From Ampelocalamus luodianensis (Eukaryota > Streptophyta > Magnoliopsida > Poales > Poaceae): DNA of 64,000 bases. This document shows positions 1 to 10,771 of the stretch, piece by piece; the first letter of the stretch is position 1; the number at the start of each line of letters is the position of its first letter. Below the pieces are notes generated by a model. That model did not search any database, was not told where the DNA came from, and saw only the letters and a list, made by a program, of their open reading frames with translations. The stretch is taken from assembly GCA_036346255.1 (NCBI GenBank), contig CM070623.1, forward strand, positions 20,218,875-20,282,874, written 5' to 3'. The position numbers and the translations under genes were made by a program.

Positions 1-2040
1 TATTGCACGATGAAAACATCATATGGTCTCTATGAAGCCTATGTTTCATGAACACAAATAGTGCCACATGGATTATCCATGCAATGCACATAAGACATCG
101 AATTATGGGCAACAACACGCCACCTTGTTTTCCTATATGGTGGAGTCTTACGTGCCGCAGCAGCATGTCGGCATTCGATCTTTACGGTTGTGCCCTCCGA
201 TGGAGGATGCTCGAGCAAGCGGTTCACTTGTGAGTGCAACTCCGTCCGAGTAATATGTATAGTTCATATCTACATCCACTCTTCTCCTCTCGAATGCAGG
301 CAATTGAGGATGGGATAATATTTTGAGAACTGGTAGGCAGTCCAGCATCAATGGACTCTGCACAGACGGAGATTGCACACGTTGAGGTTCTATAGGAGCG
401 GCGGTCGTCGATGTTCGAACTTACCATGAGTACATCGAGTGAGTACGTACTCACTGATCGCACCGGACTCACTTGTCCTCCGCTAGAGCATCCGGAGCGG
501 AGTTACACACTAGGAGAGGCTTCATCACTCATTTGATAGACACAACGCGCGGCATGGCGACATTGTAAAACACTCACAGCGTATGCTCGCTTTATTCATG
601 ACATTTTTATTGTTTGGTACTGAATAGTTGTTGTCTGTCACTTCAGTTCGACCGGGTTCAACAGATCTCATGCGCATCTAAATCCGCCATCTATTACCCA
701 GATCACACCATTCTGGGGCTTCTTGGTACTCTCAAGTCCATCTTCGAGGAGTCTAAGTAAATCATGAAGAACATGAGCTGCGATTAGTCAAGAGACGACG
801 TGCTTGTGTCGCACCGAGTGGGCTAACTGTGCTCACCTCCTACGTCGGCATGACCTAGTGAAAGTGACGGGCGTCCTAGCGCTCCCCATTGGTCATTCAT
901 ACTGCAGATCGGGGGGGGGGTAAGTTATGTTTAATTTACGTTCTGATTATTTATTATTATGCCATAGGTTGTGTTAACATAATGCTGTCTTCCAACTGCA
1001 CATCCATCGGGATGCATCACTGTTGCGACCAACGTCTGCACAGCCTACTCGGACATGCGACAGTCCAAGCGCTCCCCGTAGGTCATCCACACTACACATC
1101 GGGGAGGTAAGTAATGTTTAGCTTAGGTCCTGATTATTGATTTCGCCTAACATCATTCTATCTTGTATCCTTCAGTTGGGCATGGGGTGATGATGAATCA
1201 GCGATGAGGATGTGGTCATCCGGCTACTACCGGGGAGGACTACGATGCGAGGATTTGGAGCGTACCACCTGGGCGCCCACCCCTAGTTTACTCGTGAGAA
1301 CCTTAACCGAAGACTGGTACTATACCAAGGTCGAGCTCTACCTCACCGGGTCACCGGTACATCGTGCGATCAAGGCGAGCTCGTCGCACCAATGGTCGTT
1401 CATACATCATGCACAGGGGCCATGGCTCTGGGAGGATTCATGCAGTCGTTTATCACAGATATGATGGTAGGTGGTAGCGGTTTGGCATGACTCAACTAGG
1501 CGACATTGATATTGGACAAACTCATCTTGGCCAGAGTCAGCTTGTTGAAGCACCTCCATCCACTCAACGGTCTCCGTATGTTCTCTGAACAGAGACGTGC
1601 TCTTTGGACTAGTTCACGTACCCCACGGGATAAGCTCAACGCAAGACCAGAATGCGCACGAAGACACAAACGCAATGAGTAGAGAGTGGCTTAGACGAGT
1701 GAGCCATATTGTAGCTTGTGTGTAATTACATTGTATACATTATGTGCATATATATCCAGAATGTTGTGCACTTATATTGTACTATATTTGTATACATATT
1801 TTGCATAACATATTTGTATATATCATGTGTGTATTGTCACATGAAATCATGCACTCTATTATCATATAAAATCATTCAAACAAATTTTTTCGCATGATTT
1901 AAAATCATTCAAACAAATCCATGGACATTGTTTGCCATGCCATGTAGCCACTAAGCTACCTACATGCCAACAACACTAGCAACTAGTAGGAGTACATCGA
2001 TTCTAGATACGAGTCACGCGCTTATACGAGTTTGATGGAG
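1..2040. other. Degenerate intergenic sequence, no gene recognised
   Basis: No long open frame and no recognisable protein family on either strand. The only structure seen is a diverged direct duplication, about 872-952 and 1062-1141. Both copies carry the same GCGCTCCCC core followed by a GT-rich, donor-like end and the same AT-rich stretch, which suggests a duplicated exon and intron start of an old transposon or gene. The 1204-1464 frame is open for 86 codons but has no family signature. From about 1700 to 1900 the sequence is AT-rich with repeated ATATTTGTATA-like words. Confidence 0.4.
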
Positions 2041-2096
2041 TTCACATGAAATCATAAAACACTTGAGGTTCACATGGAATCATAAAACACCCGAGG
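2041..2096. repeat. Two-copy 28-bp tandem repeat
   Basis: Units 2041-2068 and 2069-2096 both start TTCACATG and end in GAGG, with three substitutions between them. No function is apparent. Confidence 0.8.
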
Positions 2097-2139
2097 ATGT
2101 GTTGGCGAGTCAAGCCCCCAAGGCCACGGACAAGGCTCA

Positions 2140-2272
2140 CTTGTGCCCTGGGGCACGGACTAGCTAACCGTCCCCTAGGGGCACGGACAGAGCTAGCTCT
2201 CGCCCTAGGGGCACAGACTAGCCATGTGACGCATGGAGGAGGGTCCAGAGCCCCTAGGGCGCGGACGGCGAG
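2140..2272. repeat. Degenerate repeats of a CCCTAGGGGCACGGAC word
   Basis: Four diverged copies of a unit built around CCCTAGGGGCACGGAC lie in a CpG-rich block just after the 28-bp repeat. Open frames on both strands here are products of the repeat, not genes. Confidence 0.6.
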
Positions 2273-2459
2273 GTCCAACCCCGAGGATTGGACGATAACG
2301 TGTCAGCGCTTAAGAGCTCGTGGTGCCATTTTGCTACTAATCTTTGGAGGGGCTAGATTTGCTATTCGAGGCGTCAACGGTGCCATTTTAGTAAAAAACG
2401 CGTCTTTGGTTACATACTTACATGTGAGCCTTAAATTATTTGATTGATTTTGCTTCTCC

Positions 2460-2912
2460 GTGCATATCCACGTGAAATCTTAGCTGCAAACACCTCCCTA
2501 GTTGTTCGATCTGCAGGCCACGCGTCGTTCATCGTCATATCCATTTTTTCTCTCGTCTCAAGAGTGTCCAATGGCTCTAAAACATCTTTCTCCTTAGTGT
2601 CACTTCCCCTTCTCCTTCCTCTCCTCACCCCATCTATCCACTCCACATTGATTATTTCCTCATGTGAGTTGAGACCTACTATTGATTTCGTGCATATCCA
2701 CGTGAAATCTTCAAACACCTCCTAGTTGTTCGTCTGCGAGCCACGCGTCGTTCATCGTCATATCCATTTTCTCTCTCGTCTCAAGAGTGTCCAATGGCTC
2801 TGAAACATCTTTCTCCTTAGTGTCACTCCCCCTTCTCCTTCCTCTCCTCACCCCATCTATCCACTCCACATTGATTATTTCCCTCACTGGCGAGTTGAGA
2901 CCTACTATTGAT
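2460..2912. repeat. Direct tandem duplication, about 225 bp unit
   Basis: Copy 1 is 2460-2689 and copy 2 is 2690-2912. Both run from a GTGCATATCCACGTG start to an ACCTACTATTGAT end with only small indels and a few substitutions. Open frames on both strands (about 93-95 codons) come from the pyrimidine-rich composition of the unit and show no protein family. Confidence 0.85.
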
Positions 2913-3466
2913 ACTTCTCCCCCTTAACGTTGTAGACCAGATCTGGATCCTCTAATGTCTGCGGTCGAGAATCACTTGAGTCTGCATGAACAAGGATCGC
3001 TAGTAGTGCGGTGAGAAATCTTGTAGAAACAGTGAAATGACTACTGTAGTGAAATAAACTGTAGCAATTTTACTATATTGTTGGGCACTATAGCACTTGA
3101 TCTAGGCCGTTCATTTTGAATCGAACAGTGGAGAGAATGACCTAATGCATGTCGTTGTACTCCTCTGCATTAGCCCATGCTAATGCAGAGGATCTGCTAC
3201 AGTAGACGACATGTTAGAATCCAATTGATAACAAACTCGCAAACTGATATTACTTTTGGAGTTAGTGTGGTAATTGTTAAAACTATAGATGATAACTTGT
3301 AGAATTTTTGGGTGGTAATCTATCTTTATAAAAGGAGGACGGAATGGGCTCCTTTCAGGGTGGCCACGTTGGCTTTTTTACTTGCGCTGTTCGATTCTAC
3401 TGTCGTGTTGTTCCATTGTTCGATCGGATCGCGTTGGGTCGACACACTGCGGCTTTGCCGCCACGT

Positions 3467-3971
3467 GTGGTCGCATCGAGAGAGAAGGGGACCAGGTGGA
3501 TCGGTCGAATGCGTCTCCCCGTCATTTTCCTTCTTGCTTTGGTCTTCCCTCCTCCGCTGCCATAGTCGACAAGCAGTCCTTCGTCCTCCTCCGGTGCAGG
3601 CTTCCTCCCCTTCTTCTTTGTCGCCCCCACCTCCTTCTTCTTCCCCACGAGCGCCACCTCCTTCCTTCATCTATGAGCTCTGCGCTCCCCCAACCTCGCT
3701 TCGACCAATAGCGCCCAATGGTGGTCGCACATAGAGAGAGAAGGAGATTGGGCGGATCGGCCGAACGCATCTTCTTGTCATTTTCCTCCTCCTTGCTTCA
3801 GTCTTCCACCCCTCTGCCACCATAGTCGGCAAGCAATCCTTCGTCCTCCTCCTTGGCAGCCTAGCTTACCTCCTCCTTCTTCCCCACGAGCACCCCTCCT
3901 TCCTTCCTCCACGAGCTTCGCGCTCCCCCTCTCCCACCCCAGCTTCCACCAATAGTGGCCGGTGGTGGACT
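3467..3971. repeat. Direct tandem duplication, about 250 bp pyrimidine-rich unit
   Basis: Copy 1 (3467-3720) and copy 2 (3721-3971) share the order: GTGGTCGCA start, AGAGAGAAGG, a CGTCATTTTCCT block, a 'GGCAAGCA(A/G)TCCTTCGTCC' block, then CTTCTTCCCCACGAGC and CCACCAATAG near the end. The strand bias (C/T-rich on +) resembles a grass 5' UTR. Because the ABC1K pseudogene follows at 4.4 kb, it may be that gene's old leader, but this is inference. Confidence 0.75.
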
Positions 3972-4724
3972 CGCCGCCTCGCCGCCCCGTCCCCTCTTCC
4001 TCACCGCCGCCATCCCAACCTCAATGTAGTCGCCTCCCCTCCCCCCTCCTCCCTATTACCCCTTTTTTCTTTATTTTTTGCCTTGATTGTTTTGATTTCA
4101 TTTAAGGTCTGTAGCTTTTTGTTTTCTACGGAGGAGGTAGGCCTCCCTTCTTGCATGTGGTTGGTCGGCTATTGACTAAAGCATGTTAAGTGCAAACCTT
4201 GAAACCTTTTCATTTGCATATGATAGCCTGTTCGTATTCCTTTTGGTGCTTTTTTTTAGAATACAATTTAAGTAATTGTGTTGACTAAACTTCAGATGGT
4301 GATTTATTGTGTCCTTATCTTTTTAATCAACCTATTTTTGTTGCATTTTGTTTCCATCTCCTTTAATGCACATGGAAAGAAATAAGAAAATGGAACTTTT
4401 TTTGTAGGTCTTGTAACAAAACTAACATATGATCAAAAGTATGGAATGATTGAAGCAATAACTCCCCTTATTCACCGTGATTATGATGCAATTATTAAGG
4501 ATTTTGTAAGCTTGGTTTCATTCCTGAGGGAGTCAACTTTGATCCAATCTTACCTGTATTGGCCAAAGTTTTTATCAAGCACTTGAGGGAGGCGGCATAA
4601 AGAATATCAACTTTCAAGAGTTGCCAGCAGATCTAGCACAGATAATGTTTGATTACCCATTTAGGATACCTCCGCATTTTCCTATGATTATTACAACCAT
4701 TGGAGTATTAGAAGGTATAGCTTT

Positions 4725-5458
4725 GGTGGGAGTAGGGGTGTCAACGGATCGAATACAAATCAAATAGTGCTCTTCCTATATTTGTATTCGTATTGTTTAA
4801 ATGAATACAAATTTGAATATACTCAAATACGAATCGAATATTATAACGAATACGAATACAAATCGAATACCTACTCAATTCGGTCATATCCGAATATCTT
4901 ACGGCATAACGAAGTTTAACGAGTTGGCACCAACTTTATAGTAATACTTATGCTCCTTTTTCTATGGTTTATCATGTAATCATTGATCATTGGTTCCATT
5001 TTACCACTAACTCTAACCAATTCTAGAGATATTGTAAATAAATCAGTTATAAACATGTCAAATTTGGCTAAAAAGAGCATGAAAAAACTTTATTGGGGGA
5101 TGTGCCATAATGAAAAGAAAAAATGTCAAATTAGAGTCCACCATGACGACAACATCATCAAGACGATCAAAATACATATATAATATGCCCAATTTGGAGA
5201 CCAAATGCAAGAGGTACATAATAGCTAGTTATTGTTATTGCACTAAATTCGGATATTATCCGGATTCGTATTTGATTCGACACCTATTTTGCATACCATA
5301 TTCGTATTCGTATTCGATAAAAAAAATTCGAATACTATCTGGATTTGTATTCATTTGGCGTTTCGAATGCATTTTTGCTTACCACATTCGCTACCATCTG
5401 AATACGGATGCCAGATAAAACATATAATCCGAATCCGTTTAACACCCCTAGGTGGGAG
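4725..5458. mobile_element. Non-autonomous hAT element with 8-bp target duplication
   Basis: The element occupies 4733-5450 (718 bp). It starts TAGGGGTGTCAACGGAT and ends in the inverted match ATCCGTTTAACACCCCTA. It is flanked by an exact 8-bp duplication, GGTGGGAG, at 4725-4732 and 5451-5458. Removing one copy plus the element rejoins the ABC1K reading (ALVG then DPEF). An 8-bp duplication with TAGGG-type ends is the hAT signature. The interior is AT-rich with many CGAATAC/GTATTCG words in both orientations, which could be subterminal transposase sites. No transposase is encoded. Confidence 0.9.
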
Positions 5459-5657
5459 ACCCTGAATTTGCCATTGTGGATGAAGCATACCCATATATTG
5501 CATAGGTCAACTTCCCAACCTTTGATTTAACTTAAGGGCAATATTTGTACTAGAATATATATGAAAAAGACACAAGGCAAGCAGATATATATTGTAATCT
5601 TATAGTGGGAGGTTGATTTTGAGTGTTTGTATCATTGATTCATAGTTTTCTTTGACT

Positions 5658-5836
5658 ATAACACACAGTAGCGGAGCGGAACCTCGAGCCTTCGGCAATA
5701 GCCCGAGGCCCAGACTCAAATTCCCACTTGAAATCAATGAACAAGACAAAAAAAAAATTCCATGTAAATGAGATCACAAACTAGGCCACGGCTGGGCCGA
5801 CCCGAGGCATGGGCTGGCTATGCCCTTGATAACACA
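5658..5836. mobile_element. Short hAT-type MITE, family with CAGTGGCGGAGC ends (copy 1)
   Basis: The element is 5666-5828 (163 bp), flanked by the exact 8-bp duplication ATAACACA (5658-5665 and 5829-5836). It starts CAGTAGCGGAGC and ends GGCTATGCCCTTG, imperfect inverted termini. A second copy of the same family sits at 7079-7246. It interrupts the intron or spacer of the ABC1K pseudogene. No coding capacity. Confidence 0.88.
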
Positions 5837-6177
5837 GGCCACTAACGAATGAATCACCTCGACTAAGGAGTGCCTTGCATTACACAATATATGGTGAAAC
5901 TAGTGTTTCGATGCGAAAGGTTCATTGATGTTATGCAAGCTTTTGAGAATTTTATTCGTGTAGCAAAGAGCGGTGGTAGGGAGAACTTGAAGGGTACCAT
6001 GGTGAGCTAGATGATATAGGAACTCAACCTAGCACTAGTTTAATTCATGTATCCGGCTGAGCAACCAATCAAAGCTCGGTTTGCTCTTGCTTTTCTCTTG
6101 TTTGAGAGGGTGGACTTCTTTGGGATTTCTTTCTTGATGAGGTGAGCTCTCTTGTTACAACAACTCACAATGATTTT

Positions 6178-6463
6178 GAAACCTTTTCATTTGCATATGA
6201 TAGCTGTTCGTATTCCTTTTGGTGAAATGTATTTTTGATAATATAATTATGTAATTATCTTGACTAAATTTGGATGGTGATTTATTGTGTCCTTGTCTTT
6301 TTTATCAACCTATTTTTGCAGCATTTTGTTTCCATCTCCTTTAATGCACATGGAAAGAAATAAGAAAATGGATCTTTTTTTGTAGGCCTTGTAACAAAAT
6401 TGACAATTGATCAGAAGTATGGAATGATTGAAGCAATAGCTCACCTTATACAGTGATTATGAT
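6178..6463 (+). pseudogene. Partial direct duplicate of the ABC1K intron/exon (4201-4486)
   Basis: This block repeats 4201-4486 in the same orientation, including the intron tail, the acceptor and the exon start (6386 onward, reading GLVTKLT.DQKYGMIEAIAHLI). It then breaks into unrelated C-rich sequence after about 6465. In this copy the residues after EAI read AHLI, closer to what I remember of intact family members than the TPLI of the first copy. It ends within about 75 bp of the exon, so it is non-functional. Confidence 0.75.
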
Positions 6464-6791
6464 GCCTCGCCGCGCCGCCTCTTCTTCCCGCCACCCCACC
6501 TCCTCCTTCTTCCCCACAAAATTGTGATTGAAGCAAATCTTAATTCAATCTACACCTAAATTTCCTGATACTATTCTATCTTCGGCCTATATAGGTACAT
6601 ACTATACTTATTTGCATCGACTTACATTACTCATCGTATACTTGTCAGTTGTATGTGATGATGGTCAAGCTTATTGGCAACCACTATGACTGATTGGTCA
6701 TTTTACCCATCTGTCGTGATCTATAGAAGTCAAGCATGTTATTTGGGACATTTTGAACACAGGTTGCATGTAAAATGTGGAATGATGGCTT

Positions 6792-6824
6792 AAAAAAAGA
6801 AAGAAAGAAAGAAAGAAAGAAAAG
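6792..6824. repeat. (GAAA)n microsatellite
   Basis: About seven GAAA units follow a short A run. Simple repeat only. Confidence 0.9.
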
Positions 6825-7070
6825 ATTGACCTTGTATCTCATGCTCAACATAGCAAAAAAACAATTTATTTTCTCCTTAGGTATAATTTACCAGCTTTCT
6901 GAGTTTTTCCCATACTGATTTTGCCTTTTAATTTATTCTTAGATGTTTGCTGCACATTTTAGGTAGGTGTTGCCTGGGAATTTCAATTGACATACACTCA
7001 CTATACAGAGTTACAGACATTTGGTATCTTGATAATTTGCCCATAACTAAGGTTCCTCCACCTTTGGTTG

Positions 7071-7254
7071 CATAGGTCCAGTGGCGGAGCTGGGCCTCGG
7101 GCCTCCGGGGCAATGACCCGAGGCCCAGACTAAAATTCCCACTTGAAATCAATGAACAAGACAAAAAAAATCCATGTAAATGAGATCACAAGCTGGGCAA
7201 CAGCTGGGTTGGCCCGAGGCCTGGCCGTGTGCTGGCTACGCCCCTGCATAGGTC
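7071..7254. mobile_element. Short hAT-type MITE, CAGTGGCGGAGC family (copy 2)
   Basis: The element is 7079-7246 (168 bp), flanked by the exact 8-bp duplication CATAGGTC (7071-7078 and 7247-7254). It starts CAGTGGCGGAGCTGGGCC and ends GGCTACGCCCCTG. Its inner block, from about 7127 to 7190, closely matches the copy at 5666-5828. It is better preserved at the ends than copy 1. Confidence 0.9.
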
Positions 7255-7503
7255 GATCAGAGGCATTTTTGGATGTTGAGATTAAGGTGTGTCTTCTTGT
7301 GCCTGGTCATTTTGTGAGTGGTAAAATTCACAACCGAAAGATTGACATTGTGTTCTGATATTTATTCTGTAGCGCCTACTGTCCAGTCTTGTGTCGGGAC
7401 AGGTCAAGATACGAAAGTAACTAAGATGTTTATCTTTCTTAAGAATTTTTACAGAACTTTCCTTTTGTATTCGTTACAATTCTAAAGTGGTAGATATGAA
7501 TTG

Positions 7504-7530
7504 GAGGGGGAGGGGGAGGGGGAGGGGAGG
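7504..7530. repeat. G-rich microsatellite, (GGGGGA)n
   Basis: Four tandem G5-6A units. Short runs of this kind could form a G-quadruplex on this strand, but nothing else marks a function. Confidence 0.85.
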
Positions 7531-7705
7531 TATTGCACTAAATATCTTTTGGAAGTTTAAAAAATGACATTTGCTTAAAAGGATCCTGGTATGGGCATAG
7601 GAGGTTGTCATTGGATTATTATAATAATCATCTACTGCTTACCCAGGTAACCACACCAGATAAATGAGGTATGGCTACACAAGAAGATATTTTCCTGTTA
7701 AAGTT

Positions 7706-7736
7706 ACTAGTCGAATATCCGTGCTTTGCTACGAAT
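7706..7736 (-). mobile_element. Helitron-like 3' end (minus orientation)
   Basis: Read on the minus strand the stretch ends in a short stem-loop (CGTAGCAAAGCACGG) followed about 10 bases later by CTAGT at 7706-7710. The combination of a CGTAGCAA.GCACGG hairpin and terminal CTAGT matches Helitron 3' ends I recall from grass genomes. No 5' TC end or Rep/helicase gene was identified, so the extent is unknown. It may be a truncated end. Confidence 0.45.
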
Positions 7737-8311
7737 AAAAATTTCATATTACTCCAGCATGTGAAGTCAACGGGATCGATATTACTCCACACACTCGTCT
7801 TTGCCTCCGCACCCTGTGCTCCGCCATGATGGAGCTCTCTTGTTTTTTTTTCTTATTAGAAAAAAATAAGGGTGATAGATTTTGTTTGTTGGTAGATTGC
7901 TTTTTTCTGTTTTTGTTAGAGACTTTTTTAGGGAGGTGAAAGGGGGAGTTGGGAGGAATAGATAAACCACCACCACTAACTCCCTCTTTTAAGTAGTAGA
8001 AATAACACATCCCGTACTGTGCACACCTCTGAAATTTCAATGCTCAATAGTAGACTAGAAGTCGGGCTGATGTGTGTTTTATTACCCTGTTTTCTTACGT
8101 GTAAAATATGTAAAGCTTTTAGGGATCCATCTCTCTGTCTTGCTTAATTCCTTTATGATGTTCATTCCATAATGCTTTTAGGAGAAAAGCAATAACCAAA
8201 ACCAAAATAACAAAGGTAAATGCATGTCCTTTTTTCCTCTCTCCATGTACATAATGCTAACATATATCCACTATATATGTGCTCATAATTTGTCCCTTTT
8301 GTTTGTGACAG

Positions 8312-8421
8312 AAGTTGCTGAGGCAAAATTTAAAGAGGTCATGGATTGTTACAAAGCAATAAAATTAGAAAGGCAAAATAGAAGTTGTGACATAACAAGT
8401 ATATCACCCACAGGTTTCTAA
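8312..8421 (+). pseudogene. Exon fragment resembling the end of a J-domain (DnaJ-like) protein
   Basis: A pyrimidine-poor tract ending in GACAG at 8307-8311 could serve as an acceptor. The following open frame reads EVAEAKFKEVMDCYKAIKLE and closes at a TAA 36 codons on. The pattern A.AKFKEV..CY.AIKLERQN resembles the last helices of some plant J-domain proteins. The HPD motif and upstream helices are not seen, and MITEs and Helitron-like ends surround it. It is therefore best viewed as a stranded or captured exon, not a gene. The family call is tentative. Confidence 0.3.
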
Positions 8422-8544
8422 CACCATGCAGTTCTGTTTTATTTTATTAAACTTCAGTTAAGAGTTTGTGAATAGTGGATTAGTTGTTGCCCACATAGAT
8501 ATAATATGGTTGGCACCTTTTAGATGATAGTTGTCTATATGTTA

Positions 8545-9305
8545 TAAATCTAAGGGAAAATTAGCTCAGTGACATCGCGTTGGGACGTAATAAGAGAAAT
8601 GATACTCCGTTTGTGACGCACTGAAAAATAACATCGCGAACACAAAACATTATGCCAAATGACATCGCCGTCAGTTACTTTTGTTTGCAGAATTTTTTAA
8701 ATATAGAACCTGAGCTCAAAAAATTATCAATTTTTTTGTCGAGCCTCCCGACACAGTTTAATTGCTTGTGTATTTTTTTTTTCAAAATTTTATACGTTCT
8801 GATTTTGTCTCTAAAATTCATTTAAGTATACTATTTGTAGGAATTTTCTAATATAGAAAATGAGGTCTAAACATTATGAATTTTTTCCAGTCTTCTTACA
8901 CAGTGAACTTGATTGCGTAATTTTTTTTAGAATTTTTACAAAATTAATTCATAATATTTGGATCTCATTTTCTATATTAGAAAATTCCTACAAATAGTAT
9001 ACTTAAATGAATTTTAGAGACAAAATCAGAACATATATTTTTTTAAAAAAATACACAAGTAATTAAACTGTGTTGATTCGATAAAAAAATTACATTATGT
9101 TGGGAGGCTCCATAAAAAATTTGATAATTTTTTGAGCTCAGTTCTATATTTTAAAAATTCTGCAAACGGAAGTAACTAACGGCGATGTCATTTGACATAA
9201 TTTTTTGTGTTCGCGATGTTATTTTCCAATGCGTCACGAACGGAGTGTCGTTTCTCCGATTATATCCTAATGCGATGTCACTAAGCTAATTACCCCTAAA
9301 TCTAA
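8545..9305. mobile_element. Mutator-type fold-back MITE, 743 bp, 9-bp target duplication
   Basis: The element runs 8554-9296, from GGGAAAATTAGCTCAGTGAC to GTCACTAAGCTAATTACCCC. It is flanked by an exact 9-bp duplication TAAATCTAA (8545-8553 and 9297-9305). Nearly the whole element is one inverted repeat: arms of roughly 340 bases (about 8554-8895 and 8955-9296) match with scattered mismatches around a short AT-rich loop. A 9-bp duplication points to the Mutator superfamily. No transposase frame. Confidence 0.9.
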
Positions 9306-9621
9306 TTATTATAAGGGATAACTTAGTTGGATGGACATTGCTGGTTAATTGGGGTGTGAAATGCCTCAAGTGTTCACCATCTTACTCCTCTCAGAGCTAT
9401 TTGTTTTCCTGTCCACTTTCTGATCTATGTACTGGCCGTTCCACATAGCTGCACAGCGAAAACACAAGAGAAGATCAAATTTTAAATCATGATTCATGAC
9501 GGTCCTTGTCTATTGTGTTTTGTAGGGTAGTTCTCAGGTTTATATTCCTGTGACCCTGTTTTGCCTTAATATAAATATGTGCCTTCATATCTTATCTTAT
9601 ATGCATGCTCCTGTTTTTTAG

Positions 9622-9963
9622 GTTACCCATCTGCTACAAGTTGCCCAGAAATACCAAGTTGCAGCCGCTGAAAGTGGGCCTGCTGGGGTATCAAACAATG
9701 ATGCACAAACCGTTTGCAACATGTTAGTGAACCACTATGCCACCGGTACGGTAATAATCGTTTTCTTTTGCTATTTTTGCTATGATAGATCATAAACAAA
9801 TGTATTTGATTCTGTCTGGAGTTAACATGTTTTTGTTATTCTAATTGATGTGAAGACGTTATTTTTTTGTACTGTTAGGTTTATTACAACATCACATCAG
9901 CTAGCGAAAATCTAGAGCACCACACCTTGAATGCCTCTCTAAAGATATGTTGGCTGCTTGCAG
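9622..9963 (+). pseudogene. Two exon-like stretches of an unidentified gene
   Basis: Stretch 1 is 9622-9750: acceptor TTTTTTAG before it and ACG then GTAATAAT after it. It reads 43 codons without a stop (HLLQVAQKYQVAAAESG near its start). Stretch 2 is 9879-9963: acceptor CTGTTAG before and CAG then GTAATTAG after. It is in the same phase and open for 28 codons. Both show plausible splice borders and unbroken frames, so they look like real former exons. I do not recognise the protein. The last 40 bases of stretch 2 recur inverted near 10,600, which argues for a rearranged fragment. Confidence 0.3.
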
Positions 9964-10596
9964 GTAATTAGAGTTCCACCTGTAGTATTTACTTTTTCTT
10001 CAATATTATCCAGAAACTCTTTCTGAGATTTTAGTTAGTTATTAGTTTCTGCTGTGTATGCTTCCATATATACTTTGTATCCAGCATGTTGATTGATTAT
10101 GTCATTACGTGATGGTGAATACATGGACTTAATTGAGTTCGGTCACAGGAACAAGCTTGGTCCTATAGGTACGATAATGTGCATCCACCAATCATCTATC
10201 AATCAGTATCTTCAGTGTTCACCTAGGTGCTCAACTATTTAGCTACATGATTAGGTATTCTTGTAACAGTTTGTTCGCGACCCGATGTTTTATCCATAGT
10301 TTGCATGAAAATGGTAGGATTAACCATACAATTTTATGTTTTATTTTAAAAAAGTTCTATTGTATAGGAAAAACCGACATGACTAGAAACTACATTTTAA
10401 CCATAGCAGGGGCAAACCCAGCCAATATCATGCATATTTAATTACGATATCACTTAGTAAACACGCTTGTTGTATAGTGAATCATATAGATGGAGGAATA
10501 TGCCAAATTGGTATTGATGCGAATATATGGGAATAGCTAAACACATTATAAGAGATATCTGTTGCTCCATTGTTTTGACCACCCTTACACACGGGA

Positions 10597-10641
10597 AACT
10601 TTAATTACCTGCAAGCATCGAACATATCTTCTAGACAATTT
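10597..10641 (-). repeat. Inverted partial copy of the 9930-9975 exon end
   Basis: On the minus strand this block ends AGATATGTTCGATGCTTGCAG followed by GTAATTAA, paralleling AGATATGTTGGCTGCTTGCAG and GTAATTAG at 9944-9971. The match includes the apparent splice donor. Confidence 0.6.
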
Positions 10642-10771
10642 AATGGTTTCCTGACCTTCAAGCATTATAACACTAAAATTTAATAAATAATCCACACAAG
10701 ATACATCCACATTAAGATGCAAGACATAATATAATGTTAGTCCATACATACAATGTGAGTCAACTATTCCA

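Larger units (their letters stand above)
4408..6150 (+). pseudogene. ABC1-family kinase pseudogene (ABC1K1-like, chloroplast type)
   Basis: Three exon remnants read as the C-terminal half of a plant ABC1/UbiB atypical kinase. Exon 1 (from the acceptor at 4406-4407) gives KYGMIEAI, then LGFIPEGVNFDP, NINFQELPADLAQI and DYPFRIPP blocks in order. The frame resumes after the 4733-5450 insertion as PEFAIVDEAYPYIA (5459-5505), and from about 5873 as TIYG and FIDVMQAFENFI. The family (plastoglobule ABC1K1 type, known from general knowledge) is involved in prenylquinone metabolism and photosynthetic acclimation. The copy is dead: frameshifts after the FV residues near 4510 and near 4600, a stop after GTMVS near 6009, two transposon insertions, and no N-terminal kinase core in view. 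The family call is from remembered motifs; the exact paralogue is less certain. Confidence 0.8.

Noticed and set aside
3312..3770. Several 80-140 codon frames on both strands
   Set aside because: They result from a tandemly duplicated pyrimidine-rich leader-like sequence; no conserved protein.
4983..5418. Short frames inside the hAT element as a transposase remnant
   Set aside because: Low-complexity AT-rich peptides with no hAT dimerisation or DDE motifs.
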